NCBI RefSeq assembly: GCF_001659685.2
Contig: NZ_LXYE02000038.1
Span: 145,897-209,896, forward strand
Direction of reading: 5' to 3'
DNA: 64,000 nt
From: Labilibacter marinus
Lineage (GTDB): Bacteria > Bacteroidota > Bacteroidia > Bacteroidales > Marinilabiliaceae
Within the stretch, counting starts at the first letter, position 1. Each line of letters starts with the position of its first letter. Both the position numbers and the translations under genes were made by a program. Positions 47,087-56,115 of this stretch are shown piece after piece. The notes beneath the pieces were generated by a model, which did no database searches, was not told the origin of the DNA, and saw only the letters and a list, made by a program, of their open reading frames with translations.

Positions 47087-47125
47087 AAAAAAAAGAGACG
47101 CAACTCATAAAAAGTGCGTCTCTTT
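47087..47125 (-). terminator. terminator of ackA
   Basis: AAAGAGACGCA (47092-47102) pairs with TGCGTCTCTTT (47115-47125). In the minus-strand RNA the stem is followed by a U-run from the A-tract at 47087-47094. It starts 21 bases after the ackA stop and separates ackA from the ptb-buk genes. Confidence 0.85.
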
Positions 47126-47145
47126 AAATATTTTACGTTGTAAAA

Positions 47146-48360
47146 CTATCTACTCGCTAATTCTTCAACAATTTGTTTTGTGTCCTTTGCAATAACCAAT
47201 TCTTCATCTGTAGGCACAACCATTACAGTTACTTTACTACTATCTGAACTAATTACAGCTTCATCACCTCTTGTTTCATTTTTATCGGTATCCATTTCAA
47301 TACCCATATATTCCATATCAGAACAGATATTAAACCTGGTTTCGATACCATTTTCGCCAATACCTCCAGTAAAAAGAATAACATCAGCTCCGCCCATTGC
47401 AGCAGCATACGAACCGATATACTTTTTAATACGGTAATAATACATATCCAATCCAAGAATAGCTTGCTTATTACCCTCAGCTTTAGCTGCTTCTACCTCA
47501 CGCATATCCGATGACACACCTGTAATTCCTAACATACCACTTTGCTTATTAAATAGTACGCTGGCAGATTTTGTACCAATCATTTCCTTGTCCATAATGT
47601 AAGTAGCTGCACCAATGTCTAAATCACCTGCACGCGTACCCATTATTAAACCTTCAATTGGCGTAAAACCCATTGATGTATCTACAGACTGCCCATTTTT
47701 AATAGCTGCAATAGATGCTCCATTACCTAAGTGACAAGAAATAACCTTAGTTTTAGAATAATCTAAACCTAAAATTTCACAAGCTCTTGCTGATACATAT
47801 TTATGACTAGTTCCGTGGAAACCATAACGACGAATTCCATATTTTTGATATAAAGAATACGGAAGTGCATACATGTAAGCATGCTTTGGCATTGTTTGGT
47901 GGAAAGCCGTATCAAACACACCTACCTGAGGTACACTTGGTAACAGTTGCTCAATTGCCGAAATACCACTTAAGTTTGGCGGATTATGAAGTGGAGCTAA
48001 ATCAATACACTCATTCATTTTATCCACCACCTCATTTGTAATAAATACACTTGAGTTAAATGTTTCACCACCATGAACAACTCTATGCCCAACAGCATCA
48101 ATTTCTTCAAGGTTTGAAATACATCCGTGCTTTTTACTAGATAGTACTCCTAAAATATAGTCAATACCTGTTTGATGATCTAAAATTTCACCTTCAAGTA
48201 ATACTTTTTCTCCGTTTTCTTTTTCGTGCTTCAAAAATGACCCCTTAAGTCCTATTTTTTCAACGCCTCCTTTACCCAATACATCATGACCATTATCATC
48301 CATATTGAACAACTGATATTTAATTGAGGAACTTCCACAATTTAAAACTAATATCTTCAT
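47146..48360 (-). CDS. ackA: acetate kinase
   Basis: The ATG at 48360 gives the expected start MKILVLNCGSSSIKYQLF; a longer frame would add 11 residues that do not belong to the family. The 404-residue enzyme makes ATP from acetyl-phosphate. Signatures are VLNCGSSSIKYQ, VGHRVVHGGETF, PLHNPPNL, VFDTAFHQTMP, YGFHGTSHKYVS, CHLGNGASIAAIKNGQSVDTSMGFTPIEGLIMGTRAGDLDIG and ILFTGGIGENG. It follows the dehydrogenase by only 34 bases and is functionally paired with pta upstream. All catalytic motifs are intact. Confidence 0.97.
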   Translation of the reverse strand: MKILVLNCGSSSIKYQLFNMDDNGHDVLGKGGVEKIGLKGSFLKHEKENGEKVLLEGEILDHQTGIDYILGVLSSKKHGCISNLEEIDAVGHRVVHGGETFNSSVFITNEVVDKMNECIDLAPLHNPPNLSGISAIEQLLPSVPQVGVFDTAFHQTMPKHAYMYALPYSLYQKYGIRRYGFHGTSHKYVSARACEILGLDYSKTKVISCHLGNGASIAAIKNGQSVDTSMGFTPIEGLIMGTRAGDLDIGAATYIMDKEMIGTKSASVLFNKQSGMLGITGVSSDMREVEAAKAEGNKQAILGLDMYYYRIKKYIGSYAAAMGGADVILFTGGIGENGIETRFNICSDMEYMGIEMDTDKNETRGDEAVISSDSSKVTVMVVPTDEELVIAKDTKQIVEELASR

Positions 48361-48394
48361 TGGTTTAATTTCTTTCTGTTTAATAATTGGCAAA

Positions 48395-49357
48395 CTATTC
48401 AGTTATAATATTGCCATTGTCATCGTACTTATAAAAACCTTCTCCAGTTTGTTTTCCTAGATGCTTAGCTCTCACTAATCGTTTAATTAACGGATTAGGT
48501 TTATATTTAGAGTTACCAAACTCTTCATATAAATTATCCATCCATCTAGAAATTTTACTTAAACCAATAATATCAGCAGTTCTAAATGGTCCGAATCTCA
48601 TACCCAGACCTATATTCATTGTTTTATCAATGTCAGCCATTGTTGCAATGCCTTCCATTAATACCTGACAAGCTTCATTTAAAAGCGTTACATACAAGCG
48701 CACACTAACCAATCCAGCAGATTCCTCTACAGGAATAACATCGCGGTTGATTAACTTAACGAAGGTACATACCTTATTATATACATCTTCTGAAGTATAT
48801 AATCCTTTTACAACTTCAATAATTTTAGCTTCTGGCGAAGTCACAAAAAAGTGTAAACTAATACATCTTTCTGGTTTCTTCATTTCAGAGGCTAGTTCTG
48901 TAATGATAATTGTTGTAGAGTTAGTTGCGATGATCGTATCTTCTCTAACAATCTCTTCAACTTTTGTAAATACTTCTTTACGCTCATCAATACTACGATA
49001 AGCCGTATTAGAATCAGAACGGATAGCCTCAATTACAAAGTCACAATCTGCTAAATCTTTGTAATCAACAGTTCCTTTAATTCGGCTCATGATGGCCTTT
49101 TTCTCGCTAGAAGTTAAACCCCAGTTTTCAATTCTATTGTCTAACTCTTTACCAATATTGGTAATTGCACTCTCAATTTTCTCTTCGCTTAACTCCAAGA
49201 ATACAACTTCCATGCCGTGCCAGCTTGCGATACGAGCAATACTTTGCCCCTCTTTACCGCAACCTATAACTCCGACTTTTGAAAAAAGCGTTGTCCCTTT
49301 TTTCTTGTCCTTACTTAGCGCATAACCTTCTATAGGTTCTACTAAAATTTCAGCCAT
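48395..49357 (-). CDS. divergent 3-hydroxyacyl-CoA dehydrogenase-like protein
   Basis: The 320-residue protein has an NAD-binding Rossmann domain (VGVIGCGKEG, 28-37) and the helical C-terminal domain of 3-hydroxybutyryl-CoA dehydrogenases, ending HLGKQTGEGFYKYDDNG. Catalytic-region residues partly persist: S147 in TNSTTI, H169 in SLHFF and E181 in IIEVV. However, HFFNPxP reads HFFVTSP, and the conserved Asn of PGFxVNR is replaced (AGLVSVR, V219). It may therefore have a changed substrate or lowered activity. It sits between pta and ackA in one transcript, which suggests a role in acyl-CoA metabolism, but the exact reaction is unclear. Confidence 0.78.
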   Translation of the reverse strand: MAEILVEPIEGYALSKDKKKGTTLFSKVGVIGCGKEGQSIARIASWHGMEVVFLELSEEKIESAITNIGKELDNRIENWGLTSSEKKAIMSRIKGTVDYKDLADCDFVIEAIRSDSNTAYRSIDERKEVFTKVEEIVREDTIIATNSTTIIITELASEMKKPERCISLHFFVTSPEAKIIEVVKGLYTSEDVYNKVCTFVKLINRDVIPVEESAGLVSVRLYVTLLNEACQVLMEGIATMADIDKTMNIGLGMRFGPFRTADIIGLSKISRWMDNLYEEFGNSKYKPNPLIKRLVRAKHLGKQTGEGFYKYDDNGNIITE

Positions 49358-49421
49358 TTATATTGATTTTGTTATTACAAGACTAACATTGAAGTTAATG
49401 ATAATACTTCAAATTAAATAT

Positions 49422-50426
49422 TTATACTAAACCTGCCGCCTGATTAGCCGTAATAGCCACCAAGTTTACGATATCACTTACCGAACATCCACGAGATAAG
49501 TCGTTAATTGGAGCAGCCATACCTTGTAATACAGGCCCTATAGCCTCTGCATGTGCCATTCTTTGAACTAACTTATAACAAATATTACCTGTTTCTAGAT
49601 TAGGGAATACTAATACGTTTGCTTTACCCGCAATTTCACTTCCTGGCGCTTTTTTTGCTCCAATAGCCTCTACAATAGCAGCATCAGCCTGAAGTTCTCC
49701 ATCAATTTTTAAGTTTGGATCCATCTCCTTAGCTAAGCGTGTAGCTTCAACTACCTTATCCACCATTGCATGCTTTGCACTTCCTTTGGTAGAAAAACTT
49801 AGCATAGCCACACGTGGCTCAATACCAACAATAGATTTTGTTGTTCTACCTGTAACTACAGCTATTTCAGCAAGCTCACTAGCTGTTGGGTCTGGATGAA
49901 CAGCTCCATCTGCAAATACTAACATACCATTCTCACCAAATTCATCAGTAGGTAAAATCATAATAAATGCACCTGAAACTACTTTAATACCTGGTAATGT
50001 TTTTACAATTTGAAAAGCAGGTCTTAATACATCGCCAGTAGAATTTTCAGCACCAGCTACCTCTCCATCTGCATCTCCATTTTTTATCATTAAAGTTGAT
50101 AAGTAAAGCGGCTGAACAACCAATTTTTCTGCTTGTTCGCGTGTTAAACCTTTACTTTTTCTTAACTCCACTAACAAATTGATATACTCTTCTTTTTTAT
50201 CATGATTTTCAGGATCAACTAAAGTAGCTTTATCAATGTTACCTAAATTAAACTGAAGAGCCTTTTCCTTAATTACTTCAGGATTACCTATTAAGATAAT
50301 CTCAGCAAAACCTTCACTAATAATAGTGTCGGCAGCTTTAAGCGTTCTTTCTTCTAATCCTTCAGGAAGCACAATTCTTTTAATGTCTTGTTGTGCTTTT
50401 GCTTTAAGTTTGTTAATGAATTCCAT
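49422..50426 (-). CDS. pta: phosphate acetyltransferase
   Basis: The 334-residue enzyme is the short, single-domain phosphate acetyltransferase. It converts acetyl-CoA and phosphate into acetyl-phosphate. Motifs include RIVLPEGLEERTLKAADTIISEGFAEIILIGNPE, MIKNGDADGEVAGAENSTGDVLRPAFQIVKTLPGIKVVSGAFIM, VFADGAVHPDPTASELAEIAV, AMLSFSTKGSAKHAMVDKV, ELQADAAIV, and the end VFPNLETGNICYKLVQRMAHAEAIGPVLQGMAAPINDLSRGCSVSDIVNL. It leads the pta-dehydrogenase-ackA transcript; a promoter element lies at 50457-50464. Confidence 0.96.
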   Translation of the reverse strand: MEFINKLKAKAQQDIKRIVLPEGLEERTLKAADTIISEGFAEIILIGNPEVIKEKALQFNLGNIDKATLVDPENHDKKEEYINLLVELRKSKGLTREQAEKLVVQPLYLSTLMIKNGDADGEVAGAENSTGDVLRPAFQIVKTLPGIKVVSGAFIMILPTDEFGENGMLVFADGAVHPDPTASELAEIAVVTGRTTKSIVGIEPRVAMLSFSTKGSAKHAMVDKVVEATRLAKEMDPNLKIDGELQADAAIVEAIGAKKAPGSEIAGKANVLVFPNLETGNICYKLVQRMAHAEAIGPVLQGMAAPINDLSRGCSVSDIVNLVAITANQAAGLV

Positions 50427-50456
50427 TACAGGTATGTTATTATAAGTTTATTAGTA

Positions 50457-50464
50457 CAAAATTA
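50457..50464 (-). promoter_or_regulatory. promoter -7 element of pta
   Basis: On the minus strand TAATTTTG matches TAnnTTTG and lies 31 bases before the pta ATG. A TTG at 50482-50480 is 15 bases upstream, a little close for the -33 element. Confidence 0.45.
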
Positions 50465-50599
50465 TTTATTATATCTCGACAATAATATGCGTTTTATCAA
50501 TCCTTGAAATTATAAACTGAGATAAACGGCAAATGACAACTTAAGTTACCAATGCTTGAATTCCAGTTATATTTTTCTTAACTTTTAATAAAAAATAAG

Positions 50600-51403
50600 A
50601 TGGACTTGCAAGCTATTTTTTCGAGACTATTTGATGATTACAAATCATTAAATCCTTCCGTTGATAAAATTCATACACTATTAAAAAATAGAAATGAAAC
50701 TATTGTAAATGACCACATTGCATTTAGAACATACAATTTACCACAAATCAACATTAATGTGCTTGCCAAAGCTTTTGAAGTTAGAGGCTACAAAGTAAAG
50801 GGAAATTATCGATTTAAAGAAAAAAAATTAACAGCAAATCACTACGAAAACGAAGATTTTCCGAATGCACCCAAAATTTTTATCAGTCAATTAGAAGTAT
50901 CTGAACTATCCAAAGCTAACCAGATGCTTATTAATGAGCACTATCAATATATATTAAACAAATTACCGCAACACCCTGATATTATTTTTGCAAATAACAT
51001 GGGCTTTACTCCCAATTACAAAAAATATCAACAACTAAGAGAAGAATCAGAATATGCTGCTTGGATGTATGTTTTTGGTTTTAGAGCCAACCACTTTACC
51101 ATATTCATAAATCATCTAAACAATTTAACTAGTCTAGAAGATTTTAATGAATATATATTAGAAAATAATTTTGTACTAAACGCATCTGGGGGTATAATTA
51201 AAGGTAGTAAAGAACAATTTTTAAAGCAGTCGAGTATTTTGGCCGATAAAGTAAATATTGCTTTTACAGAAGATATTTTTGAGGTACCCGCTTGTTATTA
51301 CGAATTTGCTCAAAGATTTCCGCTTAGCAATGGTCATTTATTTCAAGGGTTTATTGCAGGTTCTGCTGATAAAATATTTGAGAGTACTGATTTTAGAAAG
51401 TAA
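50600..51403 (+). CDS. DUF1338 (2-oxoadipate dioxygenase/decarboxylase-like) protein
   Basis: The 267-residue protein belongs to the DUF1338 family of VOC-like metalloenzymes. Likely metal ligands are the His in NDHIAFRTYN, the His in ANHFTIFINHL and the Glu in ACYYEFAQRF. Characterised members (HglS/YdcJ type) turn 2-oxoadipate into 2-hydroxyglutarate in lysine breakdown. This shorter form is frequent in Bacteroidota, and its substrate has not been shown here. It stands alone between the divergent pta operon and the convergent tonB gene, so context does not add information. Confidence 0.8.
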   Translation: MDLQAIFSRLFDDYKSLNPSVDKIHTLLKNRNETIVNDHIAFRTYNLPQININVLAKAFEVRGYKVKGNYRFKEKKLTANHYENEDFPNAPKIFISQLEVSELSKANQMLINEHYQYILNKLPQHPDIIFANNMGFTPNYKKYQQLREESEYAAWMYVFGFRANHFTIFINHLNNLTSLEDFNEYILENNFVLNASGGIIKGSKEQFLKQSSILADKVNIAFTEDIFEVPACYYEFAQRFPLSNGHLFQGFIAGSADKIFESTDFRK

Positions 51404-51438
51404 GTTAATGAATAGTTTATTGCCATATCTGTAAAAAA

Positions 51439-52149
51439 TTATTGCAACATAAAATTGATAGGAACGGAATATTGAACCCGTACAGCCTTACCCCTTTGTT
51501 TACCTGGGGCAAAATTAGGCAGGTTTTCTATTACACGAATAGCTTCTTTATCTAATGCAGCATTAACTCCTCTAGCAATACGAACATCTGTTACAGCTCC
51601 TATGGGTGATACCACAAAAGTAACGTAAACCTTACCTTCTACTCCATTTTCTGCAGCTATAACAGGATATCTTATCGCCACAGCAATATATTTCATTAAT
51701 TCTCTATTTCCTTCCTTTGATGTATTACAAATATCCGGTCTAAAGATGGGCATTTGTTCAACGATAACAAATATAGGCTCTTCCTCATCTTCCTCCTGTT
51801 CAGGAATCATTAAATCAACAAACTCAACCATTTGATTTTCATCCGTTTCGCTATCAAACACTTCTAATTCTTCTTCAATAATTACATCGTCATCAACAAT
51901 ATTAATGATGTCAGAAGCAACTACTAATTTTGGAGGTGGTGGTTGAATTTGTTGTTCCTGCCTTGTAATGGGCACCATTTCTTGTTCAGGAATTACTTCA
52001 CCTCCTTCCACAATAGAAGAGGAATCCTTTGCGACAAAGTTTAATTCCATCATAAATAAAACTAGGCCTAAACTAAGCACAAAACCAACTTCAAAAAACA
52101 AGGAGCGTTTATGCTCTAAATCTGCTATGTTATTTTTTTTAGGTATCAT
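51439..52149 (-). CDS. energy-transducing TonB-family protein
   Basis: The 236-residue protein has a short cytoplasmic start (IADLEHKRSLFFEVGF), one span (about 18-36), a long acidic, Pro-rich linker (VITRQEQ-type region, then EEELEVFDSETDENQMVEFVDLMIPEQEEDEEEP) and a TonB C-terminal domain (YPVIAAENGVEGKVYVTFVVSPIGAVTDVRIARGVNAALDKEAIRVIENLPNFAPGKQRGKAVRVQYSVPINFML). It passes the energy of the proton gradient to outer-membrane receptors such as the SusC in this window. No ExbB/ExbD genes are adjacent, so which receptor it serves is unknown. Confidence 0.9.
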   Translation of the reverse strand: MIPKKNNIADLEHKRSLFFEVGFVLSLGLVLFMMELNFVAKDSSSIVEGGEVIPEQEMVPITRQEQQIQPPPPKLVVASDIINIVDDDVIIEEELEVFDSETDENQMVEFVDLMIPEQEEDEEEPIFVIVEQMPIFRPDICNTSKEGNRELMKYIAVAIRYPVIAAENGVEGKVYVTFVVSPIGAVTDVRIARGVNAALDKEAIRVIENLPNFAPGKQRGKAVRVQYSVPINFMLQ

Positions 52150-52245
52150 AACTCAAAACTTAAGCGGTTAATAATATATTGAACCTACTCAGCAATGAGT
52201 TTTTCTTTTGAAGAAAGAGAAGCTTATGTACTGAGAGGTATTTAG

Positions 52246-52253
52246 TACCTTTG
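52246..52253 (+). promoter_or_regulatory. upstream candidate promoter for rplS
   Basis: TACCTTTG matches TAnnTTTG, about 200 bases before the rplS start. It may give a longer leader than the proximal element. The gap 52150-52449 otherwise holds nothing I can support. Confidence 0.35.
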
Positions 52254-52346
52254 CTCCATTATATTTCGTTTATATGTTTATACGATCATTAATGTATTGA
52301 GTTACAAAAAGAAATGGATATTTTTTTATTATTTCAACAAAAACTC

Positions 52347-52354
52347 TATCTTTG
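52347..52354 (+). promoter_or_regulatory. proximal promoter of rplS
   Basis: TATCTTTG is a full match to TAnnTTTG, about 95 bases before the ATG. The resulting 5' leader of about 90 bases is long enough for autoregulation of a ribosomal-protein gene, but I see no definite structure. Confidence 0.5.
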
Positions 52355-52449
52355 CGCTCGATTATAAAATAATCTGCATGTAATCTCTTATTGAACAGAA
52401 AGTTCACGTAATATTGCATGTATTTGTTAAATGCAATCATATTTTAAAA

Positions 52450-52800
52450 ATGGATTTAATTAAAATTGCCGAAGAAGCATTTAAAACTGAATCAAAAGAA
52501 CAACCTTCTTTTGGAGCAGGAGACACCGTATCAATTTCGTACAAAATTAAAGAGGGTAACAAAGAGCGTATCCAGATCTTTAAAGGTGTTGTTATTCAAG
52601 TAAAAGGTTCAGGTAGCGCAAAAACTGTTACCGTTAGAAAAATGTCTGGAAACCAAGGTGTTGAAAGAATTTTTCCATTAAATTCTCCTTTTATTGAAAA
52701 AATTGAGGTGAACCGTTATGGTAAAGTACGTAGAAAACGTATTTACTATTTACGTGACCTTACTGGTAAAAAAGCCAGAATTAAAGAGAGAAGAATGTAA
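52450..52800 (+). CDS. rplS: 50S ribosomal protein L19
   Basis: The ATG at 52450 gives the normal family start ([11 protein letters not shown]); a longer frame from 52414 is not conserved in the family. The 116-residue protein shows the L19 signatures [92 protein letters not shown]. It sits at the 30S-50S interface. In many bacteria rplS follows trmD and rimM; here it is a single transcription unit with its own promoter and a strong terminator. Confidence 0.97.
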   Translation: MDLIKIAEEAFKTESKEQPSFGAGDTVSISYKIKEGNKERIQIFKGVVIQVKGSGSAKTVTVRKMSGNQGVERIFPLNSPFIEKIEVNRYGKVRRKRIYYLRDLTGKKARIKERRM

Positions 52801-52818
52801 GAAACTCTTCATAAAAAG

Positions 52819-52854
52819 AAATCCCCGACCATTTATTGATCGGGGATTTTTTTT
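52819..52854 (+). terminator. strong terminator of rplS
   Basis: AAATCCCCGA (52819-52828) pairs with TCGGGGATTT (52840-52849) around 11 bases and is followed by T-rich sequence to 52854. It begins 18 bases after the stop. Confidence 0.93.
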
Positions 52855-52864
52855 GCTCAAAAAA

Positions 52865-53347
52865 CTATTCTCTTTTCGGTGGCTTTATTATCTTAACCTT
52901 CATAGTTGGATCTACTCTTACTAAAATACCATCCTCTGTTATATACTGTATATCATATTTTACTGTTCCATCTATGTTTTTAGATATTACAGCATAACAC
53001 GTTGTTTTGTCCTCGTTAAAAATAAGCCCGTTCTTAAAAACATCTTCAACATCCTCATTAATAAGAATAATATCTTCAATAGTACGAATATTACTGGCTT
53101 CATCAATCTGCCAATAAACAGTGTCTCCCTGATTAATAACACTTACAAATTCTAGCGCTCCAGCCTTTAAACCTGTTTCATCAGATAATTGAAGATTTTC
53201 ACTATCTCCATTTGGAATTCGCATATTTATATGCGTTGACTTAGCTTGTACTAAATCAATAATTTCCTCATTAATTATAGTTTGCTCGTTTTTACATGAG
53301 CCAACTAAAAAGGAAGCGAACAATAATGTGCCAATTACTTTTCTCAT
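52865..53347 (-). CDS. small lipoprotein, unknown function
   Basis: The 160-residue protein has a lipoprotein signal (MRKVIGTLLFASFLVGSC, Cys 18). The rest is a small beta-rich domain containing INMRIPNGDSENLQL, GALEFVSVINQGDTVYWQIDEASNIRTIEDIILINEDVEDVF and KYDIQYITEDGILVRVDPTMKVK. I do not recognise a family. It is convergent with rplS and shares the region of the rplS terminator. It may be an envelope protein; no partner is suggested by its neighbours. Confidence 0.6.
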   Translation of the reverse strand: MRKVIGTLLFASFLVGSCKNEQTIINEEIIDLVQAKSTHINMRIPNGDSENLQLSDETGLKAGALEFVSVINQGDTVYWQIDEASNIRTIEDIILINEDVEDVFKNGLIFNEDKTTCYAVISKNIDGTVKYDIQYITEDGILVRVDPTMKVKIIKPPKRE

Positions 53348-53488
53348 TTTAAGTTTGATTATAATTGATAATAAATATATTTTACCTCATAAAGATAAAA
53401 GTTATTTATTATCAATCAATATATTTCCTATGTAATATTATAATAATGCAGCAATAAATTATATCCTAGCTTCTTCTTAATTAACTAT

Positions 53489-54100
53489 CTATAATCCAAA
53501 ATAATTTTTAAATCCCTCTAATACATTGGTAACCGCTACGGCCGATAATATTAATCCCATAATACGACTAATAATGGCAGCACCGCTATTTCCGATGTAC
53601 TTGAATATTTTAGCAGATAGCACCATCAACAACCAAGCAATGCCAATTACCAACAACATCATTAAGGTAGTTAAGGATTGATGTACTATATTAAACTTTG
53701 TATTCTCGGTTAGGAGGATGGCTGCCATAATAGCTCCAGGACTAGCCAAAGACGGCATAGCTAAGGGGAAAATAGATTTATCATCCTTCTTGTTAATATG
53801 AGAAAGCTCTTCTTCTGGTTTACTTTCTCCGAATATCATTGTAAGAGCAAAAAGAAACAGTACAATACCACCTGCTATTTGAAATCCTTCTAATGGAATG
53901 TCAATGGCAGACAAGATTACTTCACCCAATATTATAAAAAACAATAGCACCCCAGCTGCCGTTAAAGATGCTTTGCGAGCCATTTTTTTTCTTTCTTCGG
54001 GACTAGCTAGAGCAGTTACCGCAATAAATACTGGTACTGTTCCAATAGGATCAATTACAGTGAAAAAAGTAATGAAGGAACTTAATAAATCGTTTATCAT
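53489..54100 (-). CDS. MarC-family integral membrane protein
   Basis: The 203-residue membrane protein has six hydrophobic segments and the MarC pattern: SSFITFFTVIDPIGTVPVFIAVT at the start, KMARKASLTAAGVLLFFIILGEVILSAIDIPLEGFQIAGGIVLFLFALTMIFGE, and PLAMPSLASPGAIMAAILLT in the centre. It ends in a span followed by NYFGL. Despite the name, no antibiotic-resistance role is established for this family, and transport activity is unproven. It stands alone between unrelated genes. Confidence 0.88.
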   Translation of the reverse strand: MINDLLSSFITFFTVIDPIGTVPVFIAVTALASPEERKKMARKASLTAAGVLLFFIILGEVILSAIDIPLEGFQIAGGIVLFLFALTMIFGESKPEEELSHINKKDDKSIFPLAMPSLASPGAIMAAILLTENTKFNIVHQSLTTLMMLLVIGIAWLLMVLSAKIFKYIGNSGAAIISRIMGLILSAVAVTNVLEGFKNYFGL

Positions 54101-54236
54101 TGCTGATTGATTAAAGTATAAAGCATCAATATATGATTTTCAATTGTTTTGAAAAAATAAATTTAAGAAGTAGGTACTCTACTATTATGAAGTAACTACT
54201 CTTGCTAATCCATTCTATTTTACGCAGGTTCCCTTG

Positions 54237-55112
54237 CTACTCTATTTCCGTTTCTATGGCAAAAGATAAACAACCTCCTACATCAAGCTTTTTATACCTT
54301 GACTTTTTACTAATTTCAGTTGGCTCATCTTCTCGGTCCGTTACACCTAACCAAGGTTCTATGCATACAAAATCAGCACCTGGTTTAGACCATAAGGCTA
54401 AATTTGGATAGTTAGTAAAACGAACTACAATACCTTTTTCTTCATTCTGCTTGCGCAGACGTACCCAATCAAAATCAACATCCATAAATATTAAAGCATC
54501 CTCGTTAAACAAAGTATCAGAAAGAGGAAGTAAAGTATCATAAGTTGTTATCTTTCGTTTTTCATCGGTCAATAAACCTGAAGTACCCAAAACAACTGTT
54601 TCCAAACTTACCGCATCAGGAAACTCAATGACATAATCCGAAAGCTGTGTGTTATCATTTAAAGGACAAGCATAGGCTGTATGGCCACCACAGGCAAAAT
54701 ACATAGCTACCTGATCTTGGTTTTTGATGCTATAATTCATGATTAAACGTTTCTCCACTAAGGTATATTCCACCGTAAAAGAAAATTTAAAAGGATATTG
54801 CTTGAGAGTTTCGTGAGAGCTTGTTAATGAAAATGAGCACTGCGAAACACTTACCTGCTCAAAAATCAGTTTATCATTATTTCTGATAATACCATGTTTG
54901 GGCATGGCGTAAGCTTCGCCATTATATTCTATCTTTTCGTCTTTAATATTGCCTATGGCCGGAAATAAAACTGGCGAACTACTTCCCCATATACTCGGGT
55001 TAACCTGCCAAATATACTCCTCTCCCGTTTCTTTGTTTTTTAAAGAACGTATTTCTGCTCCATTGGATTCGATGATACAAATCAGCTTTTCATTCTCTAT
55101 AGTATGTTGCAT
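54237..55112 (-). CDS. aldose 1-epimerase-family protein
   Basis: The 291-residue cytoplasmic protein has the galactose-mutarotase fold: LICIIESNGAEIRSLKNKETGEEYIWQ, WGSSSPVLFPAIGNIKDEKIEYNGEAYAMPKHGIIRN (R and H of the active site), MYFACGGHTAYACPL with the second His, and NLALWSKPGADFVCIEPWLGVTDRED, whose Glu is the likely base. It belongs to the branch often annotated as LACX-like or YeaD-like epimerases and may interconvert anomers of hexoses or hexose-phosphates. No signal peptide. It precedes the esterase gene region but is not tightly linked to it. Confidence 0.82.
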   Translation of the reverse strand: MQHTIENEKLICIIESNGAEIRSLKNKETGEEYIWQVNPSIWGSSSPVLFPAIGNIKDEKIEYNGEAYAMPKHGIIRNNDKLIFEQVSVSQCSFSLTSSHETLKQYPFKFSFTVEYTLVEKRLIMNYSIKNQDQVAMYFACGGHTAYACPLNDNTQLSDYVIEFPDAVSLETVVLGTSGLLTDEKRKITTYDTLLPLSDTLFNEDALIFMDVDFDWVRLRKQNEEKGIVVRFTNYPNLALWSKPGADFVCIEPWLGVTDREDEPTEISKKSRYKKLDVGGCLSFAIETEIE

Positions 55113-55190
55113 CTTGAGTATTATATAATTCTTTGTTTCTATTATGTCGATTACCTGTACTTCTACATTTATTTACCTTTCAATATAAAA

Positions 55191-56078
55191 CTATTTTCCT
55201 TTATGCTGAATCTTCCTTCTATCATCATAAAAGAACTTTAAGGCATCGTAGGTGGCAATCAAAGGTAATGAACCATGGGTCTCGTCTTCATAAAATTTAG
55301 ATTTTACTTTGAGGTGATTCATGCTACACTTATAAAAATCGTCCTTAAACGTTAACATAGATCTCATATGATAGGAGTCTACTGTGGTATCATTCCTAAT
55401 GGTAGTTGTATCTGTTCCTGATAATAAACTATTGGCTATGGCAAAATATAGCTTTTTGTCATTCAGGTCTGTTTTATCAAAGCGCGCTAAGTAATCTGTC
55501 AAGTACTTATTACTTAACCACCATAAACACGGATCTATCGCCAGATAGTTATCAAACAGTTTTGGAGAATTCATCATAGTATGAATCACAAACAGACCAC
55601 CTAAGGAATGTCCCACAATTGAATTCTTACCACTTGTTCTATACTTTTCATGCACATGAGGCATCACTTCATCTTCAAGGAATTGAGTAAACTTTTCTGA
55701 GCCTCCTGTTTCTATCTTAAAGAATGGATCTTTTTCAGGAGTTAAGTCCTTCCATCTATTCTTATTCTTAATTCCAACTATAATCATTTCAGGAATAGCT
55801 GTGCGCTCATTAAATGCGCTCAGATGCTCAATCATACCAGCGGTATAATCAAAGTGCATTTCGCCATCCAACAAATACACAACAGGATACTTCTTGTTCT
55901 TAAACGTCTCCTTTTTATAACTCTTAGGTAAGTGTATGTATAGCTCACGCCACTGCGCTAATGAATCTGAATATACTTTATCTAAATGTCCTATTACAAT
56001 CTCTTGCTTTTCGGCTTCCTGACCATTAATAAAGCCAAAAATACTTATTGAAAACAGTATTAAAAGAAAATATCTCAT
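55191..56078 (-). CDS. exported alpha/beta-hydrolase esterase
   Basis: The 295-residue protein has a Sec signal (about 1-19) and an esterase-D/Fes-like hydrolase domain: YPVVYLLDGEMHFDYTAGMIEHLSAFNERTAIPEMIIVGI, the nucleophile S158 in IVGHSLGGLFVIHTM, an acid in the LDDFYKCSMN-side region, and a His in DETHGSLPLIATYDAL. It hydrolyses ester bonds; candidates are siderophore or acetyl/feruloyl-type esters, but none can be singled out. It follows the serine protease gene by 37 bases on the same strand, so the two may form a unit. Confidence 0.82.
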   Translation of the reverse strand: MRYFLLILFSISIFGFINGQEAEKQEIVIGHLDKVYSDSLAQWRELYIHLPKSYKKETFKNKKYPVVYLLDGEMHFDYTAGMIEHLSAFNERTAIPEMIIVGIKNKNRWKDLTPEKDPFFKIETGGSEKFTQFLEDEVMPHVHEKYRTSGKNSIVGHSLGGLFVIHTMMNSPKLFDNYLAIDPCLWWLSNKYLTDYLARFDKTDLNDKKLYFAIANSLLSGTDTTTIRNDTTVDSYHMRSMLTFKDDFYKCSMNHLKVKSKFYEDETHGSLPLIATYDALKFFYDDRRKIQHKGK

Positions 56079-56115
56079 GGAATGTTTTTTAATCTAGGTT
56101 CATTACTAAACTCTT

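Noticed and set aside
52195..52245. 16-codon plus-strand frame before rplS
   Set aside because: Very short, no conservation visible, and it ends directly at a promoter-like element.
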